Part shown: piece by piece, positions 52,815 to 61,698 of the stretch
Position numbering within the stretch: the stretch's first letter is position 1
Layout: the number at the start of each line of letters is the position of its first letter
Source: CAYMZZ01 sp047600605
Lineage (GTDB): Bacteria; Bacteroidota; Bacteroidia; Chitinophagales; Chitinophagaceae
DNA length: 64,000 nt
NCBI GenBank assembly: GCA_047600605.1
Contig: JASGKK010000003.1
Coordinates: 248,001 to 312,000, forward strand
Direction: 5' to 3'
The notes under the pieces: generated by a model
Databases searched by the model: none
Seen by the model: the letters and a program-made list of their open reading frames with translations, nothing else
Told to the model about the DNA's origin: nothing
Translations under genes and position numbers: made by a program

Positions 52815-53510
52815 TTGCATTCAAATCATTTGGACACCAATTTGAACCGTTTTCGCACCTTGTTGCTGCTATTATTTGTACTGGCTACAGCTACCACCCG
52901 TGCCCAATGGGTTTCCAGTATTGCCACTGACTTTAGTGTACAACGAAACTTCGCAAGTCAGCAACGCTACTGGAGTATCGGGCAGACTATCAAAGGTGAA
53001 TGGCATATGGATGCATTGAATACGGGATATGCCTGGTTTTCCTATTACAACAAAGGAAAGTTCACCAATAATCTCACCGCCACGGCTAAAGATCCTGCCA
53101 CATCACCTTCCGGTATTGATTACCGCAACCGGGGAGGTATCAGTTTTTCGCAACTGTCTTTTGGCTGGAAACGCTATATAGCCGGAAATGCTTTTGCCGA
53201 AGAAGGACTGAATGTATATGGTTTGGCCGGACTGGGACTGCTTTTCGGAAAAGTGCTGAATACTCATAATACGCGAATAGATACCGCTCTCTACAATGCA
53301 CCCGTTTTGGCCGGACGTGCCAAATTCAACAGACTCACACTCGACCTGGGTCTGGGAGTGGAGGTGCCTGTAGGGGGTGATTTCTTTGTGTATGGTGAAT
53401 GCAAAAGCTATATACCGGTTTCCACTTTTCCCAATCGTTACCTGCTCAACGATAAATACACGCCTTTGCCCGGTATGCTGACTATTGGTGTACGGGTACT
53501 TTTTCAATGA
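52815..53510 (+). CDS. Outer-membrane beta-barrel-like secreted protein
   Basis: 231 residues with a signal peptide (RTLLLLLFVLATATTRAQ). The mature part is strand-rich with alternating aromatic and small residues (YRNRGGISFSQLSFGWKRYI, LNVYGLAGLGLLFGKVLN, LTLDLGLGVEVPVGGDFFVY) and ends MLTIGVRVLFQ, a barrel-type C-terminus. No family was recognised. There is no ATG start: TTG at 52815 or 52830 is likely used. Its stop overlaps the start of the epimerase gene as ATGA. Confidence 0.65.
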   Translation: MHSNHLDTNLNRFRTLLLLLFVLATATTRAQWVSSIATDFSVQRNFASQQRYWSIGQTIKGEWHMDALNTGYAWFSYYNKGKFTNNLTATAKDPATSPSGIDYRNRGGISFSQLSFGWKRYIAGNAFAEEGLNVYGLAGLGLLFGKVLNTHNTRIDTALYNAPVLAGRAKFNRLTLDLGLGVEVPVGGDFFVYGECKSYIPVSTFPNRYLLNDKYTPLPGMLTIGVRVLFQ

Positions 53511-54649
53511 CCTATATTTTCAGTAATATGTCTACCTCATCGCCTCTTGTTATTACCCAGATAGAGCTCTATAAACTCTTTATACCACTTAAAGAACCCT
53601 TTGTCATTTCGCTGGGACCCATTTACAATGCAGAAAACGTGCTGGTAGTCATCAGAACCAATCAGGGTATTACCGGTTATGGTGAATGCAGTCCGTTTAT
53701 GAGCATCAACGGAGAGAGCGCTGATACTGGCCTCGTGGTGGGGCAGTATTTTGCCCTGGTGCTCAAAGGCACCGACCCGCTGGCAATCGAAGAGCAGATC
53801 GCCCGCATGGACAAAGTCATTTATGGTAATCACAGCATTAAAAGCGCCTTTGATATCGCACTTTATGATATTGCAGCACAGTATGCCGGCATGCCCCTCT
53901 ATCAGTACCTGGGCGGCATTCATAAGAAAGATATCATTACCGATTATACGGTGAGTATTGGCGACCCGGCGCAGATGGCAAAAGATGCTTTGCGTATCCA
54001 GGCAGAAGGATATCCTGCCATCAAAATAAAACTGGGCAATCATGGCCCAACAGATGTAGAACGTATCCACGCCATACGCGAAGCCGTCGGGCCGCATATT
54101 CCTTTACGTATCGATGCCAATCAGGGCTGGACGGTGCCTGAAGCAATAGCCACACTGCAGGCCCTGGCTCCATTCGGTATTCAGCATTGCGAGGAGCCAA
54201 TTGCCCGCTGGGCCTTTATGGAGTTGCCACGGGTACGCGCAGCAAGCCCTATTCCCATTATGAGCGACGAAAGCTGTGGCGATGATCACGATGCAGAACG
54301 ATTGATACAGCTGAAAGCCTGTGATTATCTTAATATCAAGCTGGGCAAGTCGGGTGGTATATTCAAAGCGCTGAAAATGGTAAAACTCGCCGAAGCCGCC
54401 GGCATGCACCTGCAGGTGGGTGCCTTTATGGAATCGAGGCTGGCTATGACCGCCTTTGCCCATTTTGCCTGCTGCTCTCCGATCATCGAACATTATGATT
54501 TCGATACCGCACTCATGTTTCAGGACGATCCGGTAAACGGAGGCATCCGTTATCATCCCAATGGCCTGATCGAACTTCCGGCACAACCCGGCCTTGGCGC
54601 CAGCATTAAGCCGGAATGGGAAAAGAAAATGAAGAAAATAGTATGCTGA
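53507..54649 (+). CDS. Dipeptide epimerase (L-Ala-D/L-Glu epimerase type), enolase superfamily
   Basis: 380 residues (MSTSSPL at 53528 is an alternative start). An N-terminal capping domain is followed by a barrel with KIK at 173-175, metal ligands Asp203 (RIDANQGW), Glu229 (HCEEP) and Asp254 (MSDESC), and Lys281 in KLGKSGG. The DFD motif at 331-333 is the DxD sequence that binds the dipeptide amino group in this subfamily. It interconverts epimers of dipeptides, for example from murein or peptidase products. Its close link to the S46 dipeptidyl-peptidase gene fits a role on released dipeptides. Confidence 0.9.
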   Translation: MTYIFSNMSTSSPLVITQIELYKLFIPLKEPFVISLGPIYNAENVLVVIRTNQGITGYGECSPFMSINGESADTGLVVGQYFALVLKGTDPLAIEEQIARMDKVIYGNHSIKSAFDIALYDIAAQYAGMPLYQYLGGIHKKDIITDYTVSIGDPAQMAKDALRIQAEGYPAIKIKLGNHGPTDVERIHAIREAVGPHIPLRIDANQGWTVPEAIATLQALAPFGIQHCEEPIARWAFMELPRVRAASPIPIMSDESCGDDHDAERLIQLKACDYLNIKLGKSGGIFKALKMVKLAEAAGMHLQVGAFMESRLAMTAFAHFACCSPIIEHYDFDTALMFQDDPVNGGIRYHPNGLIELPAQPGLGASIKPEWEKKMKKIVC

Positions 54650-54926
54650 TTTGAGGATGTGTTGATTTGAAGATTTGATGATTGAAGAACAATGTGCTAG
54701 TGTGCCAGTGTGCTAATGTGCTAATGTGCTAATGTGCTAATAAGAGTGATTCTAAAACAAGTCGTTGTTTAAAGAAAGAAAAAAATGGGCTGTTTTTCTA
54801 TACATGCTCAAAGCCATTAGCATACTAGCACATTAACCCATTAGCACATTACTGCACTCATCATCAAATCTTCAAATTCTCAAATCCATTAGCACATCAG
54901 CACATTAACCCATTAGCACATTGTTT
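54650..54926. repeat. Composite palindromic element R8
   Basis: The order is GATTTGAAGATTTGATG words, GTGCTAAT words (GTGCTAATGTGCTAATGTGC), a core of about 58 bp (54739-54796, beginning AATAAGAGTGATTCTAAAA and containing AAGTCGTTGTTTAAAGAAAG), then CATTAGCACA words, TCAAATCTTCAAATTCTC words and CATTAGCACA words again. The two sides are reverse complements at word level. The core recurs in R9 with the same length and about three or four mismatches. It sits between convergent genes and borders the DNA glycosylase stop codon. Confidence 0.9.
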
Positions 54927-55526
54927 TTATTTGCTGTCTTTCCAGGTCCACAGGTGCTTGCATGCATAAGTACGGTAGGGCGACCATTTTTGGGAAATAC
55001 GCAGCATATCCTGACGGAGTTTCTTTTTATCCGATGCATCCAGCTTGTACAGGTGCGTCATAGCCTGCTGGATACCCAGGTCGTCTACGGCAAACACATC
55101 TTCGCGCCCCAGGGCAAACATCAGCAGCATCTCAACCGTCCACCGACCTACTCCTTTGATCTGCGTGAGATATATGATTACCTCTTCATTATCCATCTTC
55201 GCGAGGCGACGGTGGTCCATGCCCTGTTCTATCTCAAACGCTGCTACATTTTTTACATAACTCACTTTGGCATTACTCAGCCCAATAGCCCGCAGCTGTT
55301 CTGATGGCATATCGAGGATGGCCTGAGGTGAAGGCTCTTTCCCTTCAAATAAATTAAGAAAGCGCTGGTGAATAACTGCAGCCACTTTAGTAGATAACTG
55401 CTGACTCATGATAGATGCGCAGAGGTAATTACAGATGTTGCTCCGCTTTTTCAGTTTATACCCTTCTGCGCCCGCAAGCAACCGCCGCAGCTTTGCGTCT
55501 TTTGATAAATGAAGAATGTACTGCAC
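54927..55526 (-). CDS. DNA-3-methyladenine glycosylase II family protein (AlkA-like)
   Basis: 199 residues if it starts at the GTG complementary to 55524-55526. The longer open frame (to 55607) reads into repeat R9 and is rejected. It is a HhH-GPD fold: helix-hairpin-helix LTQIKGVGRWTVEMLLMFAL, catalytic Asp (second of VDDLGI, about 149), and NICNYLCASIMSQQLSTKVA earlier. It removes alkylated bases such as 3-methyladenine from DNA. The gene is flanked on both sides by similar repeat elements in the same orientation. Confidence 0.87.
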   Translation of the reverse strand: MQYILHLSKDAKLRRLLAGAEGYKLKKRSNICNYLCASIMSQQLSTKVAAVIHQRFLNLFEGKEPSPQAILDMPSEQLRAIGLSNAKVSYVKNVAAFEIEQGMDHRRLAKMDNEEVIIYLTQIKGVGRWTVEMLLMFALGREDVFAVDDLGIQQAMTHLYKLDASDKKKLRQDMLRISQKWSPYRTYACKHLWTWKDSK

Positions 55527-55555
55527 CCGGAAATGTTTGTACAAATGTAAAGACG

Positions 55556-55775
55556 ATTCGAGAATTTGAAGATTTGAAGATTTGAAAATTTGAGGATTGG
55601 AGAACAATGTGCCAGTGTGCTAGTGTGCTGATGTGATAATAAGAGTGATTCTAAAAGAAGTCGTTGTTTAAAGAAAGAGAAAAAAGGGCTGTTTCTTTAC
55701 CCATCTTCAAATTTTCAAATCCATTAGCACACTGGCACATTAACCACATTAGCACATTTCTTCTTCAAATCACTA
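55556..55775. repeat. Composite palindromic element R9
   Basis: The order is AATTTGAAGATTTGAAGA words, GTGCTAGT/GTGCTGAT words, a core of about 58 bp (55638-55695) nearly identical to that of R8, TCTTCAAATTTTCAAATC words, ATTAGCACACTGGCAC words, and a short CTTCTTCAAATC. It has the same orientation as R8. It fills the divergent gap between the glycosylase gene and mnmD and ends a few bases before the mnmD start. Confidence 0.9.
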
Positions 55776-55778
55776 CTT

Positions 55779-56456
55779 TTGGTGGTGGATCGCAAAATCA
55801 TTGTCACCGCCGACGGCTCACACAGCATACAGGTAGAAGGTACTGCGCTTACCTATCATTCCCTGCACGGCGCTATCCAGGAATCGCGACATGTATTTAT
55901 CGAGGCCGGTCTTGCCCCCTGGCTGCAACAGCAGCAAAAACAATTGCGCATTTTTGAAATGGGCTTTGGTACCGGACTCAATGCCTGGCTCACCTGGTTG
56001 CAGGCAAGACAGGCACAGCAATCCATTTACTATACCAGTATTGAGCAATTTCCGCTAACGGAACAACAAGCCAATTCGTTGAATTATTGCGCACAGCTGG
56101 GCTTACCGCAATGGCAACCAGATTTCCTATCCATGCACAGTTGTGCGTGGAATAGTGAACACATGCTGGACTCCCGTTTTACTTTATATAAAATTCAGTC
56201 CAGCCTCACTACACTGAGTCTTTCCACAGAACCCTTTCACCTCTTTTATTTTGACGCCTTTGCACCTACTGCTCAACCTGAACTCTGGACAGAAGAGATT
56301 TTCAGCAAATTATTTGCCCTGGCGGCACCCGGAGCCACGCTGCTCACCTATTGCAGCAAAAGCGTTGTGCGCCGCGCGATGCAGGCTGCTGGCTGGCAGG
56401 TAAGCAAACTGCCGGGGCCGGCCGGAAAACGGGAAATGGTACGCGCTGCCAGATGA
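55779..56456 (+). CDS. mnmD: MnmD-type tRNA 5-methylaminomethyl-2-thiouridine methyltransferase
   Basis: 225 residues. The SAM-binding motif FEMGFGTGLNAWLTWLQA lies near residue 60, and HLFYFDAFAPTAQPELWTEE is the conserved catalytic-side block of the MnmC methyltransferase domain. Only this domain is present, with no FAD oxidase half, so the MnmD name is used. It completes mnm5s2U at the wobble position of certain tRNAs. The start is TTG at 55779 or a following GTG; no ATG is available before the conserved ESRHVFIEAG text. Confidence 0.9.
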   Translation: MVVDRKIIVTADGSHSIQVEGTALTYHSLHGAIQESRHVFIEAGLAPWLQQQQKQLRIFEMGFGTGLNAWLTWLQARQAQQSIYYTSIEQFPLTEQQANSLNYCAQLGLPQWQPDFLSMHSCAWNSEHMLDSRFTLYKIQSSLTTLSLSTEPFHLFYFDAFAPTAQPELWTEEIFSKLFALAAPGATLLTYCSKSVVRRAMQAAGWQVSKLPGPAGKREMVRAAR

Positions 56457-56538
56457 GTAGGTCATAATTACCCTCCGGCATATTTACTTTTTTTGGTTAT
56501 TTTTTCAGAAGATTTTCTGACTTCAAAACCGATTGCAT

Positions 56539-57861
56539 ATGTCATCCCGTAGAAAATTTCTCCAACAATCAGCCACATTGCTGGCCGGCAGTGCTGTAGT
56601 GCAAAACTGGGGTCATCCTCTTTTTGCACGCAGCTCTGCTGCTACTCAACTCAATATTGGCGTCATCGGAGCCAAAGGCATGGGCTGGTCCAATACCAAA
56701 GCAGCCTTGAAAATACCTGGTGTAAACCTGGTGGCTATTTGTGATATTGATCAGTCGGTGATCACCGATAAAATGGCCGAGCTCCAAAAACAGGGTATTA
56801 ATACCAGCGGTATCACTACAGGAGGCGATTACCGGCGCTTGCTCGACAATAAGGATATTGATATTATTATTGTAGGCACACCCGATCACTGGCATGCCCT
56901 GCAAACAATTCATGCACTCGAAGCCGGCAAACATGTGTATGTAGAAAAACCTGTGGGCAATTCCATTGGTGAATGTGCGGCCATGGTAGCAGCACAGCAA
57001 CGTTATGGCAAACTGGTGCAGGCTGGTCAGTGGCAGCGCAGTCAGCAGCATTTCAAAGACGCGGTTGATTTTGTACACAGTGGTCAGTTAGGTATGATAC
57101 GTACCGTGAAAGTGTGGTGCTACCAGGGCTGGATGCGCCCGCAACCGGTCGTACCAGACAGCGTTCCTCCTGCGGGTGTGGATTACAAGACCTGGCTGGG
57201 TCCGGCACCACTGCAGCCTTTTAATACCAGCCGTTTTCATTTTCATTTCCGCTGGTTCTGGGATTATGCCGGTGGCCTCATGACCGACTGGGGTGTACAC
57301 CTCCTTGACTATGCACTGCTGGGCATGAAAGCAGAAGTACCGAAAACCATTGCAGCACTGGGAGGTCGCTTTGCCTATCCCGAGTTGTACGAGGAAACAC
57401 CCGACACGCTGACCACTCTCTATGAATTTGATGGCTTCAACATGGTCTGGGATTCTGCAATGGGCATCGACAATGGTTCTTATGGCCGTACACATGGTAT
57501 TGCATTTATTGGCAATAACGGTACACTTGTTCTTGACCGTGGAGGCTGGGAAGTGCTGGAAGAAAAACAAAGCAAGAATAAAGTACTAAAGCCGCTGGCC
57601 AAAAGCAGTGATAATGGCCTGGAGAAACATTGGGTCAATTTTACAGATGCTATCCGCAACAATCAGCCTGCCAGCCTTAATTGTCCGCTTGCTGCGGCTG
57701 CACATGTGGCCAATGTAGCGCAAATGGGCAATATCGCGTATCGCAGCGGCCAAAAGCTAAGCTGGGATAAAGAAAAAAGCCGGTTCACCCAAAAGGCGAT
57801 AAACCGGCAATATCTGGTAAAGGAATATCACAACGGGTATAAACTGCCCATTGTTGGATAG
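56539..57861 (+). CDS. Gfo/Idh/MocA family oxidoreductase with Tat signal
   Basis: 440 residues from MSSRRKFLQQSATLLAG, a clear twin-arginine export signal. The Rossmann fold begins NIGVIGAKGMGWSNTKAALK, with HVYVEKPVGNSIGECAAM as the family signature and WCYQGWMRPQPVVPDSVPPA, GGLMTDWGVHLLDYALLG in the catalytic half. Exported members in Bacteroidota act on sugars or inositols with tightly bound NAD(P), but the substrate is not apparent. It stands alone, 6 bases from the convergent cysS gene. Confidence 0.88.
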   Translation: MSSRRKFLQQSATLLAGSAVVQNWGHPLFARSSAATQLNIGVIGAKGMGWSNTKAALKIPGVNLVAICDIDQSVITDKMAELQKQGINTSGITTGGDYRRLLDNKDIDIIIVGTPDHWHALQTIHALEAGKHVYVEKPVGNSIGECAAMVAAQQRYGKLVQAGQWQRSQQHFKDAVDFVHSGQLGMIRTVKVWCYQGWMRPQPVVPDSVPPAGVDYKTWLGPAPLQPFNTSRFHFHFRWFWDYAGGLMTDWGVHLLDYALLGMKAEVPKTIAALGGRFAYPELYEETPDTLTTLYEFDGFNMVWDSAMGIDNGSYGRTHGIAFIGNNGTLVLDRGGWEVLEEKQSKNKVLKPLAKSSDNGLEKHWVNFTDAIRNNQPASLNCPLAAAAHVANVAQMGNIAYRSGQKLSWDKEKSRFTQKAINRQYLVKEYHNGYKLPIVG

Positions 57862-57867
57862 TCCTAC

Positions 57868-59367
57868 TCAATCAAAGGCATAACTGGTACTGCCATCCTT
57901 TTCGTCTTTGAGAAGGATACCCAGCGCAGTAAGCTGATTGCGGATCTTATCGGAGGTCATAAAATCCTTGCGGCTTTTGGCTTCCTTACGGATATCGATC
58001 AGCAATTGCATAACTCCCTGCAGGCGGTCATTATCTGCTTCGGTCACCGATTTTAATCCAAGAATATCGCTGATATATAAACGGAACCGGGTAAGCAGTC
58101 GTTCAAAAGTAGTTGCACTCAATGCAGTAACCGGTATGGTTTTATCCTTCATGGAATTGATCACCGGCACCAGCTCAAACATATTGGCCAGTACTTTGGC
58201 CGTGCTGAAGTCGTCGTTCATGAATTCATCAAACTCATTTACCAGTCGCAGCACTTTTTCATCCAGTGCTGCATCGCCTGCCTGCGTACCTCCTGTTGAT
58301 TGCTGGCCTATTTTCTCCAGTGCTTCATAAGCATCCCACAGGCGACGCAATCCTTTTTCAGAAGCCTGTAAGGCATCGTTGCTGAAATCGAGCGTGCTGC
58401 GATAATGCGTTTGCAATACAAAAAAGCGGATCACCATAGGGTGATAGGCCCTGGTGAGCACCGGATTGCTGCCATCAAACATCTGGGTTAGGGTGATGTA
58501 GTTGTTGTAACTCTTACCCATCTTCCTGCCATCGATGGTGATCATATTGTTGTGCATCCAGTAGCGCACGGGTGCTACATGATTGCAGATAGTGCTTTGA
58601 GCTATTTCACTTTCATGATGCGGGAACATAAGATCCATACCGCCACCATGGATATCAAACTGGCTGCCGAGGTATTTGGTAGCCATCGCCGAGCACTCGA
58701 TATGCCAGCCGGGAAAACCTATACCCCAGGGGCTTTGCCAGCGCATGATATGTTCTGGTGACGCATTTTTCCAGAGGGCAAAGTCGGCTCGGTCACGTTT
58801 TTCTTCCTGCCCTTCGAGATCGCGGGTGGTCTCCAGCAGGTCGTCCAGTACACGACCACTCAATTTGCCATAATCATGCGAAGCGGCATATTTTTTTACA
58901 TCAAAATAAACCGACCCGTTGACCTCATAACCATATCCGGCCCGAATGATCTCCTGGATCATCCCTATCTGTTCCACGATATGACCGGTAGCCGTGGGCT
59001 CAATAGATGGTGGCAGGGTATTGAATTGCTGCATAGCCCAGTGAAACAGGTTGGTGTATTTCTGTACCAGCTCCATCGGCTCAAGCTTTTCCAGTATTGC
59101 TTTTTTGGAAACCTTGTCTTCCGCCTCCCTGCCTTCTTCCTCAAAATGGCCGGCATCGGTAATATTACGGACATACCGTACTTTATAGCCCAGGTGGGTG
59201 AGATACCTGTATACCACATCAAAAGTGATATAAGGACGCGCATGGCCCAGGTGGCTTTCGCCGCTTACTGTGGGTCCGCATACATACATGCCTACATGGC
59301 CCGGCGTGATGGGCGTAAACACTTGCTTTTCCCTGGCATACGAGTTATAAACCTTTAATTCGCTCAT
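57868..59367 (-). CDS. cysS: Cysteinyl-tRNA synthetase
   Basis: 499 residues from MSELKVYNSY (ATG complementary to 59365-59367). The class I signatures are HLGHARPY (HIGH) and KMGKSYNN (KMSKS variant). Zinc-site residues are in MYVCGPTV and the GWHIECSAMA block, and the C-terminal anticodon-binding helices carry DFMTSDKIRNQLTALGILLK. It charges tRNA-Cys. An 18-codon open stretch upstream is not conserved in the family and is excluded. Confidence 0.97.
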   Translation of the reverse strand: MSELKVYNSYAREKQVFTPITPGHVGMYVCGPTVSGESHLGHARPYITFDVVYRYLTHLGYKVRYVRNITDAGHFEEEGREAEDKVSKKAILEKLEPMELVQKYTNLFHWAMQQFNTLPPSIEPTATGHIVEQIGMIQEIIRAGYGYEVNGSVYFDVKKYAASHDYGKLSGRVLDDLLETTRDLEGQEEKRDRADFALWKNASPEHIMRWQSPWGIGFPGWHIECSAMATKYLGSQFDIHGGGMDLMFPHHESEIAQSTICNHVAPVRYWMHNNMITIDGRKMGKSYNNYITLTQMFDGSNPVLTRAYHPMVIRFFVLQTHYRSTLDFSNDALQASEKGLRRLWDAYEALEKIGQQSTGGTQAGDAALDEKVLRLVNEFDEFMNDDFSTAKVLANMFELVPVINSMKDKTIPVTALSATTFERLLTRFRLYISDILGLKSVTEADNDRLQGVMQLLIDIRKEAKSRKDFMTSDKIRNQLTALGILLKDEKDGSTSYAFD

Positions 59368-59475
59368 TTCTTGATCCTTTTTGCACCCTGTGGGCTGGCG
59401 CAAAAATAATGTTTCCCCCATTGCCCGGCCAATAAATGGGAGCAGTGATTTCGTTAAAGCAGGCTAAAAATGAGA

Positions 59476-60603
59476 TCAGGGTTTGCTTTTTCTGAGCTGC
59501 ACATCGGCTACCAGCATATAATGGTCTGAATAGTGTTTGCTGACTCGCTTAAACTGATCGATCCTGAACTGATCGCCGGTAAAAATATAATCAATACGCA
59601 GAGTGGGCGAAAGAGCGGTGAACGTGCGGCCTATACCAAATCCCTTTTCCAGAAATGCATCCTGCATATCACCCCTCACCTGCCGGTAAGTATAGCTATT
59701 GGGTACATCATTCAGGTCGCCACAGAAAAGGACCGGATAAGGCGAATCACCCAGCACCTGGCCAATAATATCGGCCTGTATCTTGCGGTTGGTAATGCCG
59801 GTACGCAATTTTGAAAAGATTGTCCGGGAATTGCTCACAATACCTTCGTCGCCATCTTTGATATGCTGAATGGTCTGGTAATCGCTTGGCTTGAACTGCA
59901 CAGACTGCAGATGGGTGGTGTATACCCGCATGGTATCGTCGCCCACTTTGATATCGGCATGCATGAGCGCTTCGGGCAAAGTGGGTCGCGGAAAGCGTAT
60001 GAGGCCACTATCGATAATGGGGTAACGTGAAAAAATAACGCTGCCGGTAAAATGCTTATCACCATCCACATCATGCGAGAAATAGTAATAAGGATAGTTG
60101 AAATTTTTACTGATATAGGTAAGATTGGGATACCAGTCAGAGGCGAGTGAGTGAAAGAACTCCTGCATGCAGATGATATCTGCATTCTGGGCCTGTATCT
60201 GCTCCATCATGCGCAGGCGGGTACGGCTGCCCTGGTTGAAATTGCGTCTCATTTCAACGAAACGGGCCACATTCCAGGTAGCAATACGCAGGGTGCCTGG
60301 TTTTTTTTGCTGAGTAAACTCAGGTGGATTATGAAAAGCGAAAAAGATAGTGATACTCTTGAAACCAATCAGTAATGCGCCTAATGATATCAATGCATAT
60401 TTGGGCTTTACCAGCAGCCATCCCAGCATAATAAGTACCACCAGCAATAGCAAAAACGGAAAACCAAGAGTCAGGATATACAATAACCACCAGCGCTCGG
60501 GATCAAGATAGGGGGCCAGGCAGGCCAGCAGGAAAAAAAATACTACCAGCAAATGCAGGATGAGCAGGAACTTTCTGGTGAATATGCGGAATTTGCTGGC
60601 CAT
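59476..60603 (-). CDS. Membrane-anchored endonuclease/exonuclease/phosphatase family protein
   Basis: 375 residues from MASKFRIFTR. Three hydrophobic helices at about 10-95 are followed by an EEP domain: RIATWNVARFVEM, IICMQEFFHSL (Glu), FCGDLNDVPNSYTYRQV, RIDYIFTGD and the final SKHYSDHYM. The fold is that of a Mg-dependent phosphodiesterase, and the helices place it at the inner membrane. The substrate (nucleic acid or lipid phosphodiester) cannot be read from sequence. It is probably transcribed with the rhomboid genes upstream. Confidence 0.87.
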   Translation of the reverse strand: MASKFRIFTRKFLLILHLLVVFFFLLACLAPYLDPERWWLLYILTLGFPFLLLLVVLIMLGWLLVKPKYALISLGALLIGFKSITIFFAFHNPPEFTQQKKPGTLRIATWNVARFVEMRRNFNQGSRTRLRMMEQIQAQNADIICMQEFFHSLASDWYPNLTYISKNFNYPYYYFSHDVDGDKHFTGSVIFSRYPIIDSGLIRFPRPTLPEALMHADIKVGDDTMRVYTTHLQSVQFKPSDYQTIQHIKDGDEGIVSNSRTIFSKLRTGITNRKIQADIIGQVLGDSPYPVLFCGDLNDVPNSYTYRQVRGDMQDAFLEKGFGIGRTFTALSPTLRIDYIFTGDQFRIDQFKRVSKHYSDHYMLVADVQLRKSKP

Positions 60604-60683
60604 AACATCACGAATTTCCTGAATTCCGGGCAAATGACTGACAGCAATGGGATGAATTCTGAAAATCTGTGGCAGACGGTCAA

Positions 60684-61610
60684 TTATTCCTTGCTGGCAC
60701 GCTTCAGCAGTTCTTTTTCTTCGTCGGTGAGGGCCTCGATTCCTTTCTGACTGATCTTGTCGAGTATCTCATCAATACGTTGCTCTGTAATATTGGGGGT
60801 GCGCTTATAGGGTTTGGCGGTGGCTTTATAAAAAAGCTCCTGCTTGATATCTGTTTTTCTGGAGGGTTTTTCGGGGTTAAACAGGTTATGACACCAGTCA
60901 AGAAACTGATTGACCCATGCACCGCCATCGTAGCCACGCTGATAAAAGAATACAAAAAGAAAGCCAGCCAGGGCACCGGCCAGGTGGGCAATGTGTCCGC
61001 CCGAATTATACCCGCCTACACTGGCCAGATCGATCAGCAGATAAATTACCGTAAGTATCCAGATCGGGAAGCCGCCATTGAGCATGGTGAAAATGCGATA
61101 ACCCGGCGAAATAGTAGTAACAGCCGCCGCCACTGCCATCACACCGGCCGAAGCGCCCAACGCCGTATTACCAGACAGGAAATCATGCATGCCGGGAGCC
61201 AGGTTATAAAACAACAGGTAAGCCAGGGCGCCAGCCAGGCCGCCATATAGATAAATGGGAATGATTTTACGGTTGCCCGTCAGGTCATGCAGAATAAAGC
61301 CAAATATCCAAAGCCAGATCATGTTGCCCACAATATGCCATACATCAATATGGGTAAACATGTGGGTTAAAATCGTCCAGGGGCGGGCGGCCAGTTTGCT
61401 GAGATCGGCCGGAAGACTGAACCACGGCACTACATTGGCCTGAAACTTCGCAGTACCTGCTTCCAGACTGCCATATTGAACACTAAGGATAGCCCGGATA
61501 AAAATGAGGATCACAAAAATCACCAGATTGATCGCAATCAGGGTAATTAATGAGTTTCGCTCCTGTGCCAGCGAGAGACGTTTGTCATAATCTCTGTCCT
61601 GAATTCCCAT
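60684..61610 (-). CDS. Rhomboid family intramembrane serine protease (longer paralog)
   Basis: 308 residues with about six transmembrane helices. The catalytic Ser is in NTALGASAGVMAV, the catalytic His in GGHIAHLAGALAGF, and a His/Asn pair lies in HMFTHIDVWHIVGNMIWLWI. A cytoplasmic tail of about 75 residues (ending KGIEALTDEEKELLKRAS) follows. It cleaves transmembrane substrates. The tail's helix resembles DUF6576-type extensions found on many Bacteroidota rhomboids. It lies 88 bases after a second rhomboid gene. Confidence 0.9.
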   Translation of the reverse strand: MGIQDRDYDKRLSLAQERNSLITLIAINLVIFVILIFIRAILSVQYGSLEAGTAKFQANVVPWFSLPADLSKLAARPWTILTHMFTHIDVWHIVGNMIWLWIFGFILHDLTGNRKIIPIYLYGGLAGALAYLLFYNLAPGMHDFLSGNTALGASAGVMAVAAAVTTISPGYRIFTMLNGGFPIWILTVIYLLIDLASVGGYNSGGHIAHLAGALAGFLFVFFYQRGYDGGAWVNQFLDWCHNLFNPEKPSRKTDIKQELFYKATAKPYKRTPNITEQRIDEILDKISQKGIEALTDEEKELLKRASKE

Positions 61611-61698
61611 GGCTCACTTTTTCGACTATTAATTTAAGCTAATGCACAAAACGGATTTGCCTGCAGTTGGCCCGCAGACATCCCCCTTTTTCCTATTG

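Noticed and set aside
54650..54926. Possible CRISPR-like array of GTGCTAAT units
   Set aside because: The units are about 8-11 bases, contiguous and degenerate, with no spacers and no cas genes nearby. They form the arms of a palindrome instead.
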